Source: Vicinamibacterales bacterium
Lineage (GTDB): Bacteria; Acidobacteriota; Vicinamibacteria; Vicinamibacterales; UBA8438
Assembly (NCBI GenBank): GCA_029940535.1
Contig: JAPYUM010000010.1
Coordinates: forward strand, 1-54,632
Length of the DNA: 54,632 bases
Direction: 5' to 3'
Shown here piece by piece: positions 8,731 through 16,869 of this stretch (its first letter is position 1; each line of letters starts with the position of its first letter). A program made the position numbers and the translations under genes. Under the pieces are notes generated by a model. It had not been told where the DNA came from. It saw nothing but the letters and a program-made list of their open reading frames with translations, and did no database searches.

Positions 8731-9573
8731 GTGACTGGTGACGGCAACCTCGCGGTGTTCTGTGACTTCGAGAATATCGCGCTTGGTGTTCGCGACGCGA
8801 AACTGACGAAATTCGACATCCGTCTGGTGCTCGAGCGTCTGCTGCTCAAAGGCAGCATCGTGGCCAAGAAGGCCTACTGCGACTGGGCGCGATACAAAGA
8901 GTTCAAACCGACGATGCACGAGGCAGCGTTCGAGCTGATCGAGATTCCGCACACGCGTCAGTCGGGGAAGAACTCGGCTGACATTCGGATGGTGGTTGAT
9001 GCGCTCGACCTCTGCTACACGAAGGAGCACATCGACACGTTCGTCATCGTGTCCGGCGATTCCGACTTCTCGCCGCTCGTCAGCAAGTTGCGCGAGAACG
9101 CCAAGTCGGTGATCGGGGTCGGTGTGAAGAACTCCACCTCGGACCTGCTGATGAACAACTGTGACGAGTTCATTTTCTACGACGATCTCGTGCCGGAACG
9201 ACAGCCGGCTCGGCGCCGGCCCCGCCGTAGCCGGGCCAAGGCCACCGTTTCGCGAACGGAACAGTCGGCCGCGATGCCCGTGCCTGACGCCGAGCCGGAG
9301 CCCGAGCTGGCGCCGGACGACCCGGCCCAGGAGGCGATCGATTTGGTGGTCAAGACCGCCGAGGCGATCTATGCGGAGCGGGGCGACCGGGCCAAGTTGT
9401 GGGGGTCGATGATCAAGCAGACGCTCAAGCGGCGTCGGCCTGGCTTCAACGAATCGGCCTACGGATTCGGCTCGTTCAACGACCTGTTGGAAGAGGCGCA
9501 GTCCCGGGGCGTGCTCGAACTGGCCCTTGACGAACGCTCGGGCGGCTACATCATCGTCCAACTTGGTGCGTAG
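8731..9573 (+). CDS. NYN-domain nuclease-like protein with C-terminal OST-HTH domain
   Basis: 280-residue cytoplasmic protein. Residues 5-155 form a NYN (PIN-like, LabA/DUF88) domain with the acidic metal site D12 (FCDFENI), D84 (NSADIRM), D110 and D112 (VSGDSDFS). A charged proline-rich linker (about 158-200) leads to an OST-HTH/LOTUS domain (about 205-280, ending GGYIIVQL), a proposed RNA-binding module. The architecture suggests an RNA-directed nuclease or RNA-binding regulator; targets are unknown. The start is GTG at 8731, with GAGAGAGGG about 9 bases upstream. Confidence 0.85.
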   Translation: MTGDGNLAVFCDFENIALGVRDAKLTKFDIRLVLERLLLKGSIVAKKAYCDWARYKEFKPTMHEAAFELIEIPHTRQSGKNSADIRMVVDALDLCYTKEHIDTFVIVSGDSDFSPLVSKLRENAKSVIGVGVKNSTSDLLMNNCDEFIFYDDLVPERQPARRRPRRSRAKATVSRTEQSAAMPVPDAEPEPELAPDDPAQEAIDLVVKTAEAIYAERGDRAKLWGSMIKQTLKRRRPGFNESAYGFGSFNDLLEEAQSRGVLELALDERSGGYIIVQLGA

Positions 9574-9591
9574 ACCGGGCTGCGCCCGGTC
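9573..9591. repeat. perfect hairpin after the NYN gene
   Basis: GACCGGGC and GCCCGGTC form an 8-bp perfect stem with a TGC loop, overlapping the last base of the NYN stop codon. There is no T-run, so it is a weak terminator at best or an mRNA 3'-end stabiliser. Confidence 0.5.
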
Positions 9592-9677
9592 GCAGTATCC
9601 ACTACGGACTGGCTCGGCTCCCGGCTCGCTCGCGGGGGCGGCGACGCGTCACACGCGGTTCTTGATGGGGGTCTGGC

Positions 9678-10817
9678 GTGATTCGGAAAGCCCTGAAGAT
9701 TGCGGCTGGACTGCTGGTCTCGCTGGTGGTGCTCTTCGTCGCCGGCTACATTGCGACCAATCCGGAACAACCGAGTGCGGATTCAGGCAGCGCTCGCTGG
9801 CTGGAACCTGGACCCTTCGACGTCGGACAGAAAGACTTTGTCTTCGTCGACGGCACCAGGCCCACCGATGAGAACAGGGGCTTTCCGGGCAAACCTGACA
9901 GGACTTTTCCCACCACCATCTGGTATCCGGAGAATAGTGACGCTGCACATCCGTTAATCATTCACAGCCACGGGATTGTCTCTTCCCGCAGCGAGGTGCC
10001 GTACCTCGCCGAGCAACTTGCCAGCTACGGTTATGTGGTAGCGGCGGCTGACTATCCCCTGACCTCTGGCTCGACCCCCGGCGGTGCCAATGCACGCGAT
10101 GTGGTCAATCAAGCGGCCGACGTCTCGTTCTTGATCGACTCGGTGCTCGGTCTTGGCCACGATGCGCGCCCCTTTGGCGGGGCGATCGACACCAGTCGCA
10201 TCGGGCTTACCGGTTATTCGCTGGGTGGACTCACCACCAGCGTGACCACCTATCATCCACGCTGGCGCGAGCCGAGAATACAGGCGGCGGTGTCGATAGC
10301 GGGTCTCGATAGTGCGTTCACCGCCAGGTTTTACGAAACCAGCGACGTTCCGTTTCTGATGATCGCCGGCACCGCTGATGCCCTGGTGGACTATCAATCC
10401 AACGCGGTGATCATCCCCGGTCGCATAGCGAACGGCTCGCTGCTGACTATTGCCGGTGGCGCGCATCTCGGTTTCGCGGGATTGGCCGAACCCGCGCTTC
10501 GCCTGATGAACAACCCAGACACTCTGGGATGCAGCGCGGTACTGGCGGTACTCGATGAAGGCCTAGACGCTGTATTCAACCGCATAGGTAGCGCTGAGGA
10601 AGGCATAGTTGCAGATCCCGACGCCGCGGGAGTCTGCGAAGACCTGCCGCCGCCGGAGGCAGCCCATCCGGGCCGCCAGCAGATGATTACGCAGATTGGT
10701 GTGCTGAGCTTCTTCGAGTCGGTTTTTGCTGAAGCGGCGAGTGCCCGAGAGGCGGCGCACCAACAACTTACCGTTGCTATCGCGGCCGACTTCGCGGAGG
10801 CTAGCTTCACGAATTGA
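9678..10817 (+). CDS. membrane-anchored alpha/beta hydrolase
   Basis: 379 residues. An N-terminal membrane helix (residues 8-26) anchors an alpha/beta-hydrolase domain resembling PAF-acetylhydrolase and dienelactone-hydrolase relatives. The catalytic triad is visible: S181 in GYSLGG, D234 in GTADAL and H263 in GGAHLGF. The oxyanion region is IIHSHGI. The C-terminal 100 residues form an extension with three cysteines. Base composition looks lower in GC than that of its neighbours and codon use is less biased, which may mean recent transfer. The start is GTG at 9678, with GGGGG about 8 bases upstream. Substrate unknown. Confidence 0.78.
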   Translation: MIRKALKIAAGLLVSLVVLFVAGYIATNPEQPSADSGSARWLEPGPFDVGQKDFVFVDGTRPTDENRGFPGKPDRTFPTTIWYPENSDAAHPLIIHSHGIVSSRSEVPYLAEQLASYGYVVAAADYPLTSGSTPGGANARDVVNQAADVSFLIDSVLGLGHDARPFGGAIDTSRIGLTGYSLGGLTTSVTTYHPRWREPRIQAAVSIAGLDSAFTARFYETSDVPFLMIAGTADALVDYQSNAVIIPGRIANGSLLTIAGGAHLGFAGLAEPALRLMNNPDTLGCSAVLAVLDEGLDAVFNRIGSAEEGIVADPDAAGVCEDLPPPEAAHPGRQQMITQIGVLSFFESVFAEAASAREAAHQQLTVAIAADFAEASFTN

Positions 10818-10868
10818 AGCATGCTGCGCTGACAGTCGAACTGCAGGAGGCGCACTGCGCCGCCCCGT

Positions 10869-12362
10869 CTAAATTAGCGCCCCAGCCACGAGGTAGAGCA
10901 CGACCGACGCGGCCCCGGCCACCAGGGCGTAGGGGAGTTGCGTGCGCACGTGGTCGATGTGATCGCTCCAGGCGGCCATGGAGGAGATGAGGCTCGTGTC
11001 GCTAATGGGCGAACAGTGGTCGCCGAAGACACCGCCGCCGAGAACGGCGCTGACGACGAGTGGCACGGACACTGTAGCGCCGTCGAGCGTCATCGCCGCC
11101 GCAACGGGGAGCGCCAGGGGAATCATGATGGCGAACGTGCCCCAACTGGTGCCGGTGGCGAACGCGATGGCGCCGGAGGTGAGAAACACCAGTGGCGCGA
11201 GGAGTAATGGAGTCAAGTAAGGCGTCACCAGGTCGGCGATGAATGGACCGGTGCCCAGCGTGTCGCAGATGGCGCCAATCCCGAACGCCAGGACCAAGAG
11301 CGTCGCGACCGGTAGCATGGCCCCGGCGCCGCGAAACAGCAGGTCGGTCAGCGTGCCGAGTCCCACCACTCGACTCCCGGCCACTAGCCCGGCGGCCACC
11401 GCCAGGGCCGCCAGCACGCCCCACAGAACGGCGGTGGAACCGGATGCGGCATCCAGCGCGTCCAGCAGCGTCGGGGTCGCGATGCCGGCCGCGCGCGCGC
11501 CATTCACCCCGGTCACCGCGATGCCGGCCAACACGGTGGCGACCAGGGTGGCGAGCGGGAGCACGAGATTCCGCGCGCGTGGCGGGGTCTGGTCGTCCCC
11601 GGCATCCACCAGCAGCGTGTCCGCCACGACTGGTCGCGCCCCGCTCGCGACGAGGGCGCCCTCCTCCGATGCGCGTCGTTCAGCCTCGCGCATCGGGCCA
11701 ATGTCCCACCCGGTCCAGGCGACAACGAACACCAGGATCACCGATAGCACGGCATAGAAGTTCAGCGGCACCGCCGCGAGGAACACCGGGAGGGGACGCT
11801 GGTCGCCGAGGGTGCCAAGCGCGGCCTGTGTAGTCAGCAGACTGAGCACCACCGCACCCCAGCTGTTGATCGGGATCAGCATGCAGACCGGCGCCGAGGT
11901 GGCGTCACAGATATAGGCCAGCTTCTCCCTGGCGATGCGCAGCCGGTCAAAGACCGGCCTGGCCACGGCGCCAACCACCAGGCAGGTGATCGTCGACTCG
12001 ACAAACACCCCGAGCCCGAGCGTAGCGGCCAGGAGTTGGACGCCGCGACGCGTGTGGAGCCGGCGATACCGACCGAGCCACTCCAGCAATCCGGCGACAC
12101 CGCCGCCCCGCTGGAGCAGCAGGAGCAGTGGGCCCATCAGCAGGGTGAAGATCACCACGCGCGTCTGCCCGGGGTCGGCGAACATCGCGACGAGGCTGTC
12201 GAGGGTCGCCGCCGTGCCGCGAAACGGGTCACCGGTGGCAATGACCCACCCCACCCAGGTGCCCGCCAACAACGACGGGACCGCCTGGCGGCTGGCCATG
12301 GCCAGCCCGATGGCCAGGAGGGGCGGCGCGAGCGAAAGCCAGCCGAACGTCTGAGGTGCCAT
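10869..12362 (-). CDS. NhaC-family Na+/H+ antiporter
   Basis: 497-residue integral membrane protein with about 11-12 hydrophobic helices, of the NhaC/Na_H_antiporter family. Family-type features include the N-terminal MASRQAVPSLLAGTWVG, the discontinuous-helix region VESTITCLVVGAVARP, INSWGAVVLSLL, and near the C-terminus FATGTSWGTFAIMIPLALP with GGGVFGDHCSPISDTS, the best conserved stretch of the family. It exchanges sodium, or an organic substrate in some members, for protons. The ATG at 12362 is preferred; the longer frame up to 12524 would run into the divergent dioxygenase gene and has no signal-like N-terminus. Confidence 0.88.
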   Translation of the reverse strand: MAPQTFGWLSLAPPLLAIGLAMASRQAVPSLLAGTWVGWVIATGDPFRGTAATLDSLVAMFADPGQTRVVIFTLLMGPLLLLLQRGGGVAGLLEWLGRYRRLHTRRGVQLLAATLGLGVFVESTITCLVVGAVARPVFDRLRIAREKLAYICDATSAPVCMLIPINSWGAVVLSLLTTQAALGTLGDQRPLPVFLAAVPLNFYAVLSVILVFVVAWTGWDIGPMREAERRASEEGALVASGARPVVADTLLVDAGDDQTPPRARNLVLPLATLVATVLAGIAVTGVNGARAAGIATPTLLDALDAASGSTAVLWGVLAALAVAAGLVAGSRVVGLGTLTDLLFRGAGAMLPVATLLVLAFGIGAICDTLGTGPFIADLVTPYLTPLLLAPLVFLTSGAIAFATGTSWGTFAIMIPLALPVAAAMTLDGATVSVPLVVSAVLGGGVFGDHCSPISDTSLISSMAAWSDHIDHVRTQLPYALVAGAASVVLYLVAGALI

Positions 12363-12493
12363 GCGTGCGCTGATGGTAACGGCCTTTGCGACAAACCCGC
12401 GTCGGTAATGGCAGAACGGGTGTCTGGCGAGTCGGACGTGGCGCGTGCCGGGCCCGTTCATCGCGGGTCCGTGGTGGTCCGGCGTAGAATCGC

Positions 12494-13525
12494 ATGATGG
12501 ACGTTCGGTCATATGCCGCATCACGGGCGGTCTGGCGCGGGACGGAGCTCTTCGAGCGACCGGAGTGGTCCATCACCCTGACCGACAGCGAACTTCACGC
12601 CCTCGAGGGGTTCGCTCGCGACAGTGGTGACCCCGACGCGACCGAACCGTCAGCCCCAGACGGGGAACCATTGCCCTCGAACCTCATGGCCCGGGTGGTT
12701 GCGGCGCGCGCCGCCCTCGAAACCGGGTCCGGCGCAGTCCTGCTGCGTGGCCTGCCGTTTGCCCGCTGGGGTGAGTCTCTCAGCACGCGCGTGTTCTGGG
12801 CGCTGGCCGGACACCTTGGGACCCCTGTCTCGCAGAGCCCCCAGGGAGAACGGGTGTTCCATGTGCGAGACCACGGCTACGCGGCGGACGACCCGCGTTT
12901 CAGAGGGCCGGCGTCCCGAAAGCGCCTCAGTTTCCACACGGATCGATGCGACGTCATCGCGTTCGCCTGCCTCCATCAGGCGCAAGACGGCGGCGACAAT
13001 TTCATCGTCAGCTCTGTAGCGCTCTACGAGGAACTGCGCACCCGTCAGCCGGACGTGCTGAAGCGGCTCTGTCAACCGCTTCCGTATCTTCGTCATACCG
13101 TGGACACGGGCAACGCCTTGCCGTACTGCCTGCTGCCGGTGTTCTCCGAGCGGGACGGCCACTTTGCCGCCCACTTCTTGCGGGTGTTGATCGACCGCGC
13201 CGACCGGTCACCCGACGCCCCCACCCTGACCCCGCTGCAGCGGGACGCGCTCGACGCGCTCGAAACCCTGGCGGAGGACCCGGCGCTGCACGTCCGTCTG
13301 CGGTTGGCGCCGGGCGACGTGCTGCTGCTCAACAACTGGACCACCTTGCACCGTCGCAGCGCGTTCACGGACGCGCCCGTCCCGCGCGAGCGTCGACATC
13401 TGCTGCGCATCTGGCTCTCCATGCCCGACAGCCGGCCGATTGCGGCCTGTTTTGAGGACCACTTCGGGGCCACCGCGGCCGGCGCGCTTCGCGGGGGGAT
13501 GCGGCCAGCCGGACAGCCGGCCTGA
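12494..13525 (+). CDS. TauD/TfdA-like Fe(II)/2-oxoglutarate dioxygenase
   Basis: 343-residue enzyme of the TauD/clavaminate-synthase-like group. The facial triad is visible as H148 and D150 in FHTDRCD and H286 in TTLHRRSAF. The 2-oxoglutarate-binding arginine lies in RRHLLRIWLS shortly after. It probably hydroxylates a small molecule in the cytoplasm; the substrate is unknown. It is divergent from the NhaC gene (131 bases between starts), and the CDF exporter follows 10 bases after its stop, so those two are probably co-transcribed. A TAGAAT box ends 4 bases before the start codon. Confidence 0.82.
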   Translation: MMDVRSYAASRAVWRGTELFERPEWSITLTDSELHALEGFARDSGDPDATEPSAPDGEPLPSNLMARVVAARAALETGSGAVLLRGLPFARWGESLSTRVFWALAGHLGTPVSQSPQGERVFHVRDHGYAADDPRFRGPASRKRLSFHTDRCDVIAFACLHQAQDGGDNFIVSSVALYEELRTRQPDVLKRLCQPLPYLRHTVDTGNALPYCLLPVFSERDGHFAAHFLRVLIDRADRSPDAPTLTPLQRDALDALETLAEDPALHVRLRLAPGDVLLLNNWTTLHRRSAFTDAPVPRERRHLLRIWLSMPDSRPIAACFEDHFGATAAGALRGGMRPAGQPA

Positions 13526-13535
13526 CACGGCGACT

Positions 13536-14465
13536 ATGGGACACGGTCATCAGCACGCCCACAGCCACGCGGCTGACCACCACGGTCGGAGCGACACCCG
13601 CCTGGTGGCGGCGGTCTGTGTCAACGGGGCCCTAACCGTGGTGCAGGTGATTGGCGGGCTGCTTTCCGGGAGTCTCTCCCTGCTGGCGGACGCCCTGCAC
13701 AATCTGAGCGATGCCGCGGCGCTGCTGATCGCGCTGGTCGCTCGACGTATCGGGCGCCGGCCGGCGGACCATTCGCAAACATTCGGGTATCGTCGGGCGG
13801 AGCTGGTCGGGGCCGTCATCAACGCCACGACCTTGAACGTGGTCGGTCTGTATCTCCTCTACGAGGCGGCGCTGCGGTTGGTCGACCCGACGCCCGTCGT
13901 TGGCTGGACCGTGATCGTTGTCGCCGGGGTCGCGCTCGCGGTGGATGTGGCGACCGCGGCTCTCACCTACCGGATGTCGAAGGGCAGTCTGAACGTGAAG
14001 GCGGCGTTCGTGCACAACGTCACCGACGCGCTCGGCTCGGTGGCGGTCATGGTGGCCGGCGTGCTCGTCGTGCGCTATCAGCTGTATGTCGCGGACGCCG
14101 TGGCCACGATGTTGATCGCAGTCTATGCCCTGTATCACGGTGTCGTCATCACCCGCGAGGCAAGCCGTATTCTCACGCTCGGCGCGCCGCTCGACATCCA
14201 CGTGCCGGCGCTGGCGGAGGAATTGCGGAGCGTCGAGGGGGTCACCGACGTGCACCATGTGCATGTCTGGGAACTGGACGAGTCGCAGCGATCGTTCGAG
14301 GGGCACATCGTGGTCGCACGCCAGGACGTCCAACTGGCCGAGCGGGTCAAAGGGCGCGTGCGAGACGTGCTGACCCGCCACGGCATTTCGCATGCGACGC
14401 TGGAGTGTGAATACGGCACGGTTACAGACGGCTGCTGCGAAGGAGAAGTCGTCGCGCCGCATTAA
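13536..14465 (+). CDS. cation diffusion facilitator (zinc/cobalt/cadmium exporter)
   Basis: 309-residue CDF protein of the CzcD/ZitB type with six membrane helices. The N-terminus is histidine-rich (GHGHQHAHSHAADHHG), a typical metal-binding tail. The transport site is visible as HNLSD in helix 2 and HNVTD in helix 5. The cytoplasmic C-terminal domain holds DVHHVHVWELD, and the protein ends with a CCEGE metal-binding-like tail. It exports divalent metal in exchange for protons. The ATG at 13536 starts directly with the His-rich tail and lies 10 bases after the dioxygenase stop. Confidence 0.9.
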   Translation: MGHGHQHAHSHAADHHGRSDTRLVAAVCVNGALTVVQVIGGLLSGSLSLLADALHNLSDAAALLIALVARRIGRRPADHSQTFGYRRAELVGAVINATTLNVVGLYLLYEAALRLVDPTPVVGWTVIVVAGVALAVDVATAALTYRMSKGSLNVKAAFVHNVTDALGSVAVMVAGVLVVRYQLYVADAVATMLIAVYALYHGVVITREASRILTLGAPLDIHVPALAEELRSVEGVTDVHHVHVWELDESQRSFEGHIVVARQDVQLAERVKGRVRDVLTRHGISHATLECEYGTVTDGCCEGEVVAPH

Positions 14466-14474
14466 ATACTAAGA

Positions 14475-14491
14475 CGGGGGCTACGCCCCCG
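14475..14491. terminator. hairpin between convergent CDF and SCO genes
   Basis: CGGGGGC and GCCCCCG pair around TAC, giving a 7-bp GC stem. On the minus strand it is followed by a T-rich stretch, so it may end the SCO transcript. It overlaps the SCO stop codon. Similar GC hairpins are often dispersed intergenic repeats. Confidence 0.4.
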
Positions 14492-15146
14492 AACTCCCCG
14501 CGGTCGTCAGGGTGTCGATGTCTTCGATGAGCTTGGCGATCTCGAACGGCATCGAGCCGTTGTAGACCCCGCGCAGGCGCCCGGTGGCGTCGACCAGCAG
14601 CACTTTCTCGGTGTGGAGGAACAGCTCGGTGGCGGGTCCCTCGGCGTCGAGTCGACCGTCGTCGGCGAAGTAGGAGTTGCGGGCCAGGCGGTAGATGGTC
14701 TCGGCGTCGCCGGTCAGGAGCTTCCAGCGGGTGTGGTCGATTCCGCGTTCCACCCCGAACTGGGCCAGGACGGCAGCGGTGTCGTGGGCCGGGGCGACGC
14801 TGTAGGAGACAAGCAGCACGTCGTCGCGGTCGCGGATGGCGGCCTGTACCGCCATGAGCTCAGTGACGAGCGTCGGACAGATCTCGCCACAGCTTGTGAA
14901 GATGAACGAGGCCACGTGGGTTCGCCCCGTCAGGTCATCGCGGGTCATCGATTCGCCCGTTTGCGACACGAGGGCAAATTCGCCGATGGTGTGGGCGACG
15001 TCCTCAGCCCACCGTGGGGTCAGGTCCGGGCTGTCATAGAACGGCAGCCCGTCGCCTGGTCGCCGTGAGACCGGACCCGAGCAGGCGATCGCCGTCGACA
15101 GGACACTCACGGCGGTCGCGACCAGGAGCGGGAGCCGTCGTCTCAT
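14481..15146 (-). CDS. SCO1/SenC family copper-binding lipoprotein
   Basis: 221-residue lipoprotein (lipobox cysteine C22 in STAIAC) with a thioredoxin-like SCO domain. The copper ligands are C86 and C90 (TSCGEICP) and H178 (LFLHTEK). SCO proteins deliver copper to the CuA site of cytochrome c oxidase or act as thiol reductases in the periplasm. The ATG at 15146 overlaps the stop of the upstream MORN gene (ATGA), so the two are translationally coupled. No oxidase genes are in the window. Confidence 0.88.
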   Translation of the reverse strand: MRRRLPLLVATAVSVLSTAIACSGPVSRRPGDGLPFYDSPDLTPRWAEDVAHTIGEFALVSQTGESMTRDDLTGRTHVASFIFTSCGEICPTLVTELMAVQAAIRDRDDVLLVSYSVAPAHDTAAVLAQFGVERGIDHTRWKLLTGDAETIYRLARNSYFADDGRLDAEGPATELFLHTEKVLLVDATGRLRGVYNGSMPFEIAKLIEDIDTLTTAGSSGA

Positions 15147-15442
15147 GTCGTTGTCCGTTCCTCGATGACCGGTACACACGGCTGGGCGTTGACAAAGCCA
15201 TAGCGCCGGCCGCCCCACACCTCGTAGTTGAGATAGAGCTCGCCTGACGGGGTCCAGGCCTGCTGCGACCCGTGTTCGTGGCCGTGCGCGTAGTGTCGAC
15301 GTTCGTACGGCCGTCCGTCTCGATACCAGGTCCGGTACGGGCCGTGGAAGACCTCGCCATCATGTCCAGCCTCGAGCCGAAGCGTGCCATCGGGCCACCA
15401 CACACGCTTCAGTCCGCGGTCGCCGTCGTCGCCCCACGACAC
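15143..15442 (-). CDS. MORN-repeat protein, probably 5'-truncated
   Basis: About 99 residues from a possible GTG at 15442. Tandem MORN-type repeats are visible (LKRVWWPDGTLRLEAGHDG, HGPYRTWYRDGRPYERRHY, QQAWTPSGELYLNYEV), ending with NAQPCVPVIEE. Its stop overlaps the SCO start (ATGA), so it is a real co-translated gene. No signal peptide or convincing start is seen: the frame stays open upstream, but there it only mirrors the kinase gene on the other strand. The true 5' end is probably lost at the junction near 15440. Function unknown; MORN proteins of this kind are called YwqK-like. Confidence 0.6.
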   Translation of the reverse strand: MSWGDDGDRGLKRVWWPDGTLRLEAGHDGEVFHGPYRTWYRDGRPYERRHYAHGHEHGSQQAWTPSGELYLNYEVWGGRRYGFVNAQPCVPVIEERTTT

Positions 15443-15451
15443 ACCGGCCCG

Positions 15452-16390
15452 GTGCCCGGCACATTGCTCGTCGCACTCGACAGTCTCAGCAGCCCGCTGC
15501 TGGTCCCCACACGTCTCCTCACGTGGGGACTCGTCGCCCTGGGCGTGACCGCGCTCTGCTGGTGGCCGTTCTTGCACGGGGTGGCGACCAGTGTTGGACG
15601 TCTCGAGCAGGCGACGGCGCGCATCGCCGAGGGGCAGTTCGCGACCACGGTTGGCATAACCCGTGATGACGAGCTGGGACGGCTGGCGGAGTCGGTCGAG
15701 CAAATGGCCGGGCGTCTCGACCAGCTCGTCGTCGGGCAAAAGCGTTTCCTGAGTGACACGGCCCACGAGTTGCGGTCGCCGCTGGGGCATATGCGCGTGG
15801 CCCTCGAGTTGCTGAAGCGGCAGTTCGACGGTGCGGAGCAGCGCCACCTGGCCGACCTGGAAGAGGACGTCGCGGCGATGAGCCAGCTGACCGACGACCT
15901 CCTCACTCTCGCCAAGGCGGACCTTGGCACGCGGGCGCTGGACCTAGCGCCGGTCAGTGTCGCCGACGGCGTGGCGCGCGCGGTCGAGCGCGAGAATCGG
16001 CCGGATGTCACGATCAACGTCGATGTGCCGCCAGACGCGAGGGTGCGCGCGGACCGCGACCTCTTCATCCGCGCCATCGCCAATCTGCTCCGCAACGCGG
16101 TGCGATATGCGGGCGAGTTCGGGCCGGTCAGCGTCGGTGCCGAGGTGACCGCCGACACCGTGGATGTGGTCGTGTCCGACCAGGGTCCGGGGGTGCCGGC
16201 GGACGCGCTGGAGCGTCTGCTGACCCCGTTCTATCGCCACGACCAGTCACGCGATCGCCGCAGTGGCGGCGTCGGGCTCGGTCTGTCGATTGTGCAGAAG
16301 GCCGTGGAGCGGTGCGGTGGCACGGTGCAGTGCAAGAACCTCGTGCCGAACGGACTCGAAGTACGACTCACCTGGCAACGCGCCGTCTGA
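15452..16390 (+). CDS. sensor histidine kinase, 5'-truncated
   Basis: About 312 residues from a possible GTG at 15452. The order is a stub that looks like the end of a periplasmic sensor (PGTLLVALDS), a membrane helix (LLTWGLVALGVTALCWWPF), a HAMP linker (RLEQATARIAEGQF), HisKA with phospho-accepting H105 (TAHELRSPLG) and HATPase_c with N-, G- and GLGLS boxes. CpxA-like kinases also have a first membrane helix and a sensor domain of roughly 130-150 residues, missing here. No response regulator is adjacent. Upstream of about 15440 the DNA belongs to the MORN gene on the opposite strand. The remaining catalytic core could be made but would lack its input domain. Confidence 0.65.
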   Translation: MPGTLLVALDSLSSPLLVPTRLLTWGLVALGVTALCWWPFLHGVATSVGRLEQATARIAEGQFATTVGITRDDELGRLAESVEQMAGRLDQLVVGQKRFLSDTAHELRSPLGHMRVALELLKRQFDGAEQRHLADLEEDVAAMSQLTDDLLTLAKADLGTRALDLAPVSVADGVARAVERENRPDVTINVDVPPDARVRADRDLFIRAIANLLRNAVRYAGEFGPVSVGAEVTADTVDVVVSDQGPGVPADALERLLTPFYRHDQSRDRRSGGVGLGLSIVQKAVERCGGTVQCKNLVPNGLEVRLTWQRAV

Positions 16391-16396
16391 GTGTGG

Positions 16397-16459
16397 GGTC
16401 GGTCCCTCGATGAGTTCCAGGACCAGCGCCTTGACGCCGCCTGACTCCTCCAGGCCGTG
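16397..16459 (-). pseudogene. Ser/Thr protein kinase relic (short)
   Basis: The minus-strand frame reads HGLEESGGVKALVLELIEG and then PT. This is the hinge region of bacterial Pkn2-type Ser/Thr kinases as found in large numbers in Acidobacteria (usually YGLEES..., VLELVEGPTL). Kinase-like sequence stops on both sides, so only about 21 codons survive. Confidence 0.6.
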
Positions 16460-16668
16460 CCTGGGTGTCACACCTCAGATGTCAGTGAATTTGCGTTGCA
16501 AAGTATAGGATCGGGAAGGCAAACACAAGGCCGATCACCGGCGCCGTTGTGTCACGGCGACCCTACCAACTCGGGGAGCTGGTTGGACCAATGGTCGACG
16601 ACCTCGAGGCTTTCGTCTTCAGCGCCCGGTGCCGCTTTGGCCATCAGCGATCCAGGCCATGGAACCGT

Positions 16669-16863
16669 TCAGCGATTCGGGAGCGCGTCAGCAAGACGTA
16701 GCTTGATTAACGCTTGTCGGGTCACGCCCAATCTCCTGGCCTCTCTATCAATTTCACTCAAGAGGCCGACTGGAAAGTCGACGTTGACGCGCTGGGTCTC
16801 GCGACCCGGTCGACCGGCTTTGCCGAGTTCGAGGTGCGCTGATCGCCTTGGGGCGGTCACCAA
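16669..16863 (-). CDS. RHH (CopG/BrnA-like) antitoxin, orphan
   Basis: 64-residue protein with a ribbon-helix-helix fold: RVNVDFPVGLLSEIDREA, then RRLGVTRQALIKLRLADAL. The sequence is close to BrnA-type antitoxins, but no BrnT toxin frame is adjacent. The start is TTG at 16863, 6 bases after the VapC stop, so it is the third gene of the toxin-antitoxin operon. An ATG at 16873 lies in another frame. It may be a relic of a second module or an extra repressor of the operon. Confidence 0.6.
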   Translation of the reverse strand: MVTAPRRSAHLELGKAGRPGRETQRVNVDFPVGLLSEIDREARRLGVTRQALIKLRLADALPNR

Positions 16864-16869
16864 CCTTCA

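Noticed and set aside
15513-15540. Inverted repeat GTCCCCAC/GTGGGGAC
   Set aside because: It lies inside the kinase coding sequence with a 12-base spacer; likely chance in GC-rich coding DNA.
15443-15847. N-terminal extension of the MORN protein on the minus strand
   Set aside because: This part is the mirror image of the well-conserved kinase coding sequence on the plus strand and has no domain of its own.
16535-16645. Small minus-strand ORF of about 30 residues
   Set aside because: No ribosome site, no recognisable domain and too short to support.
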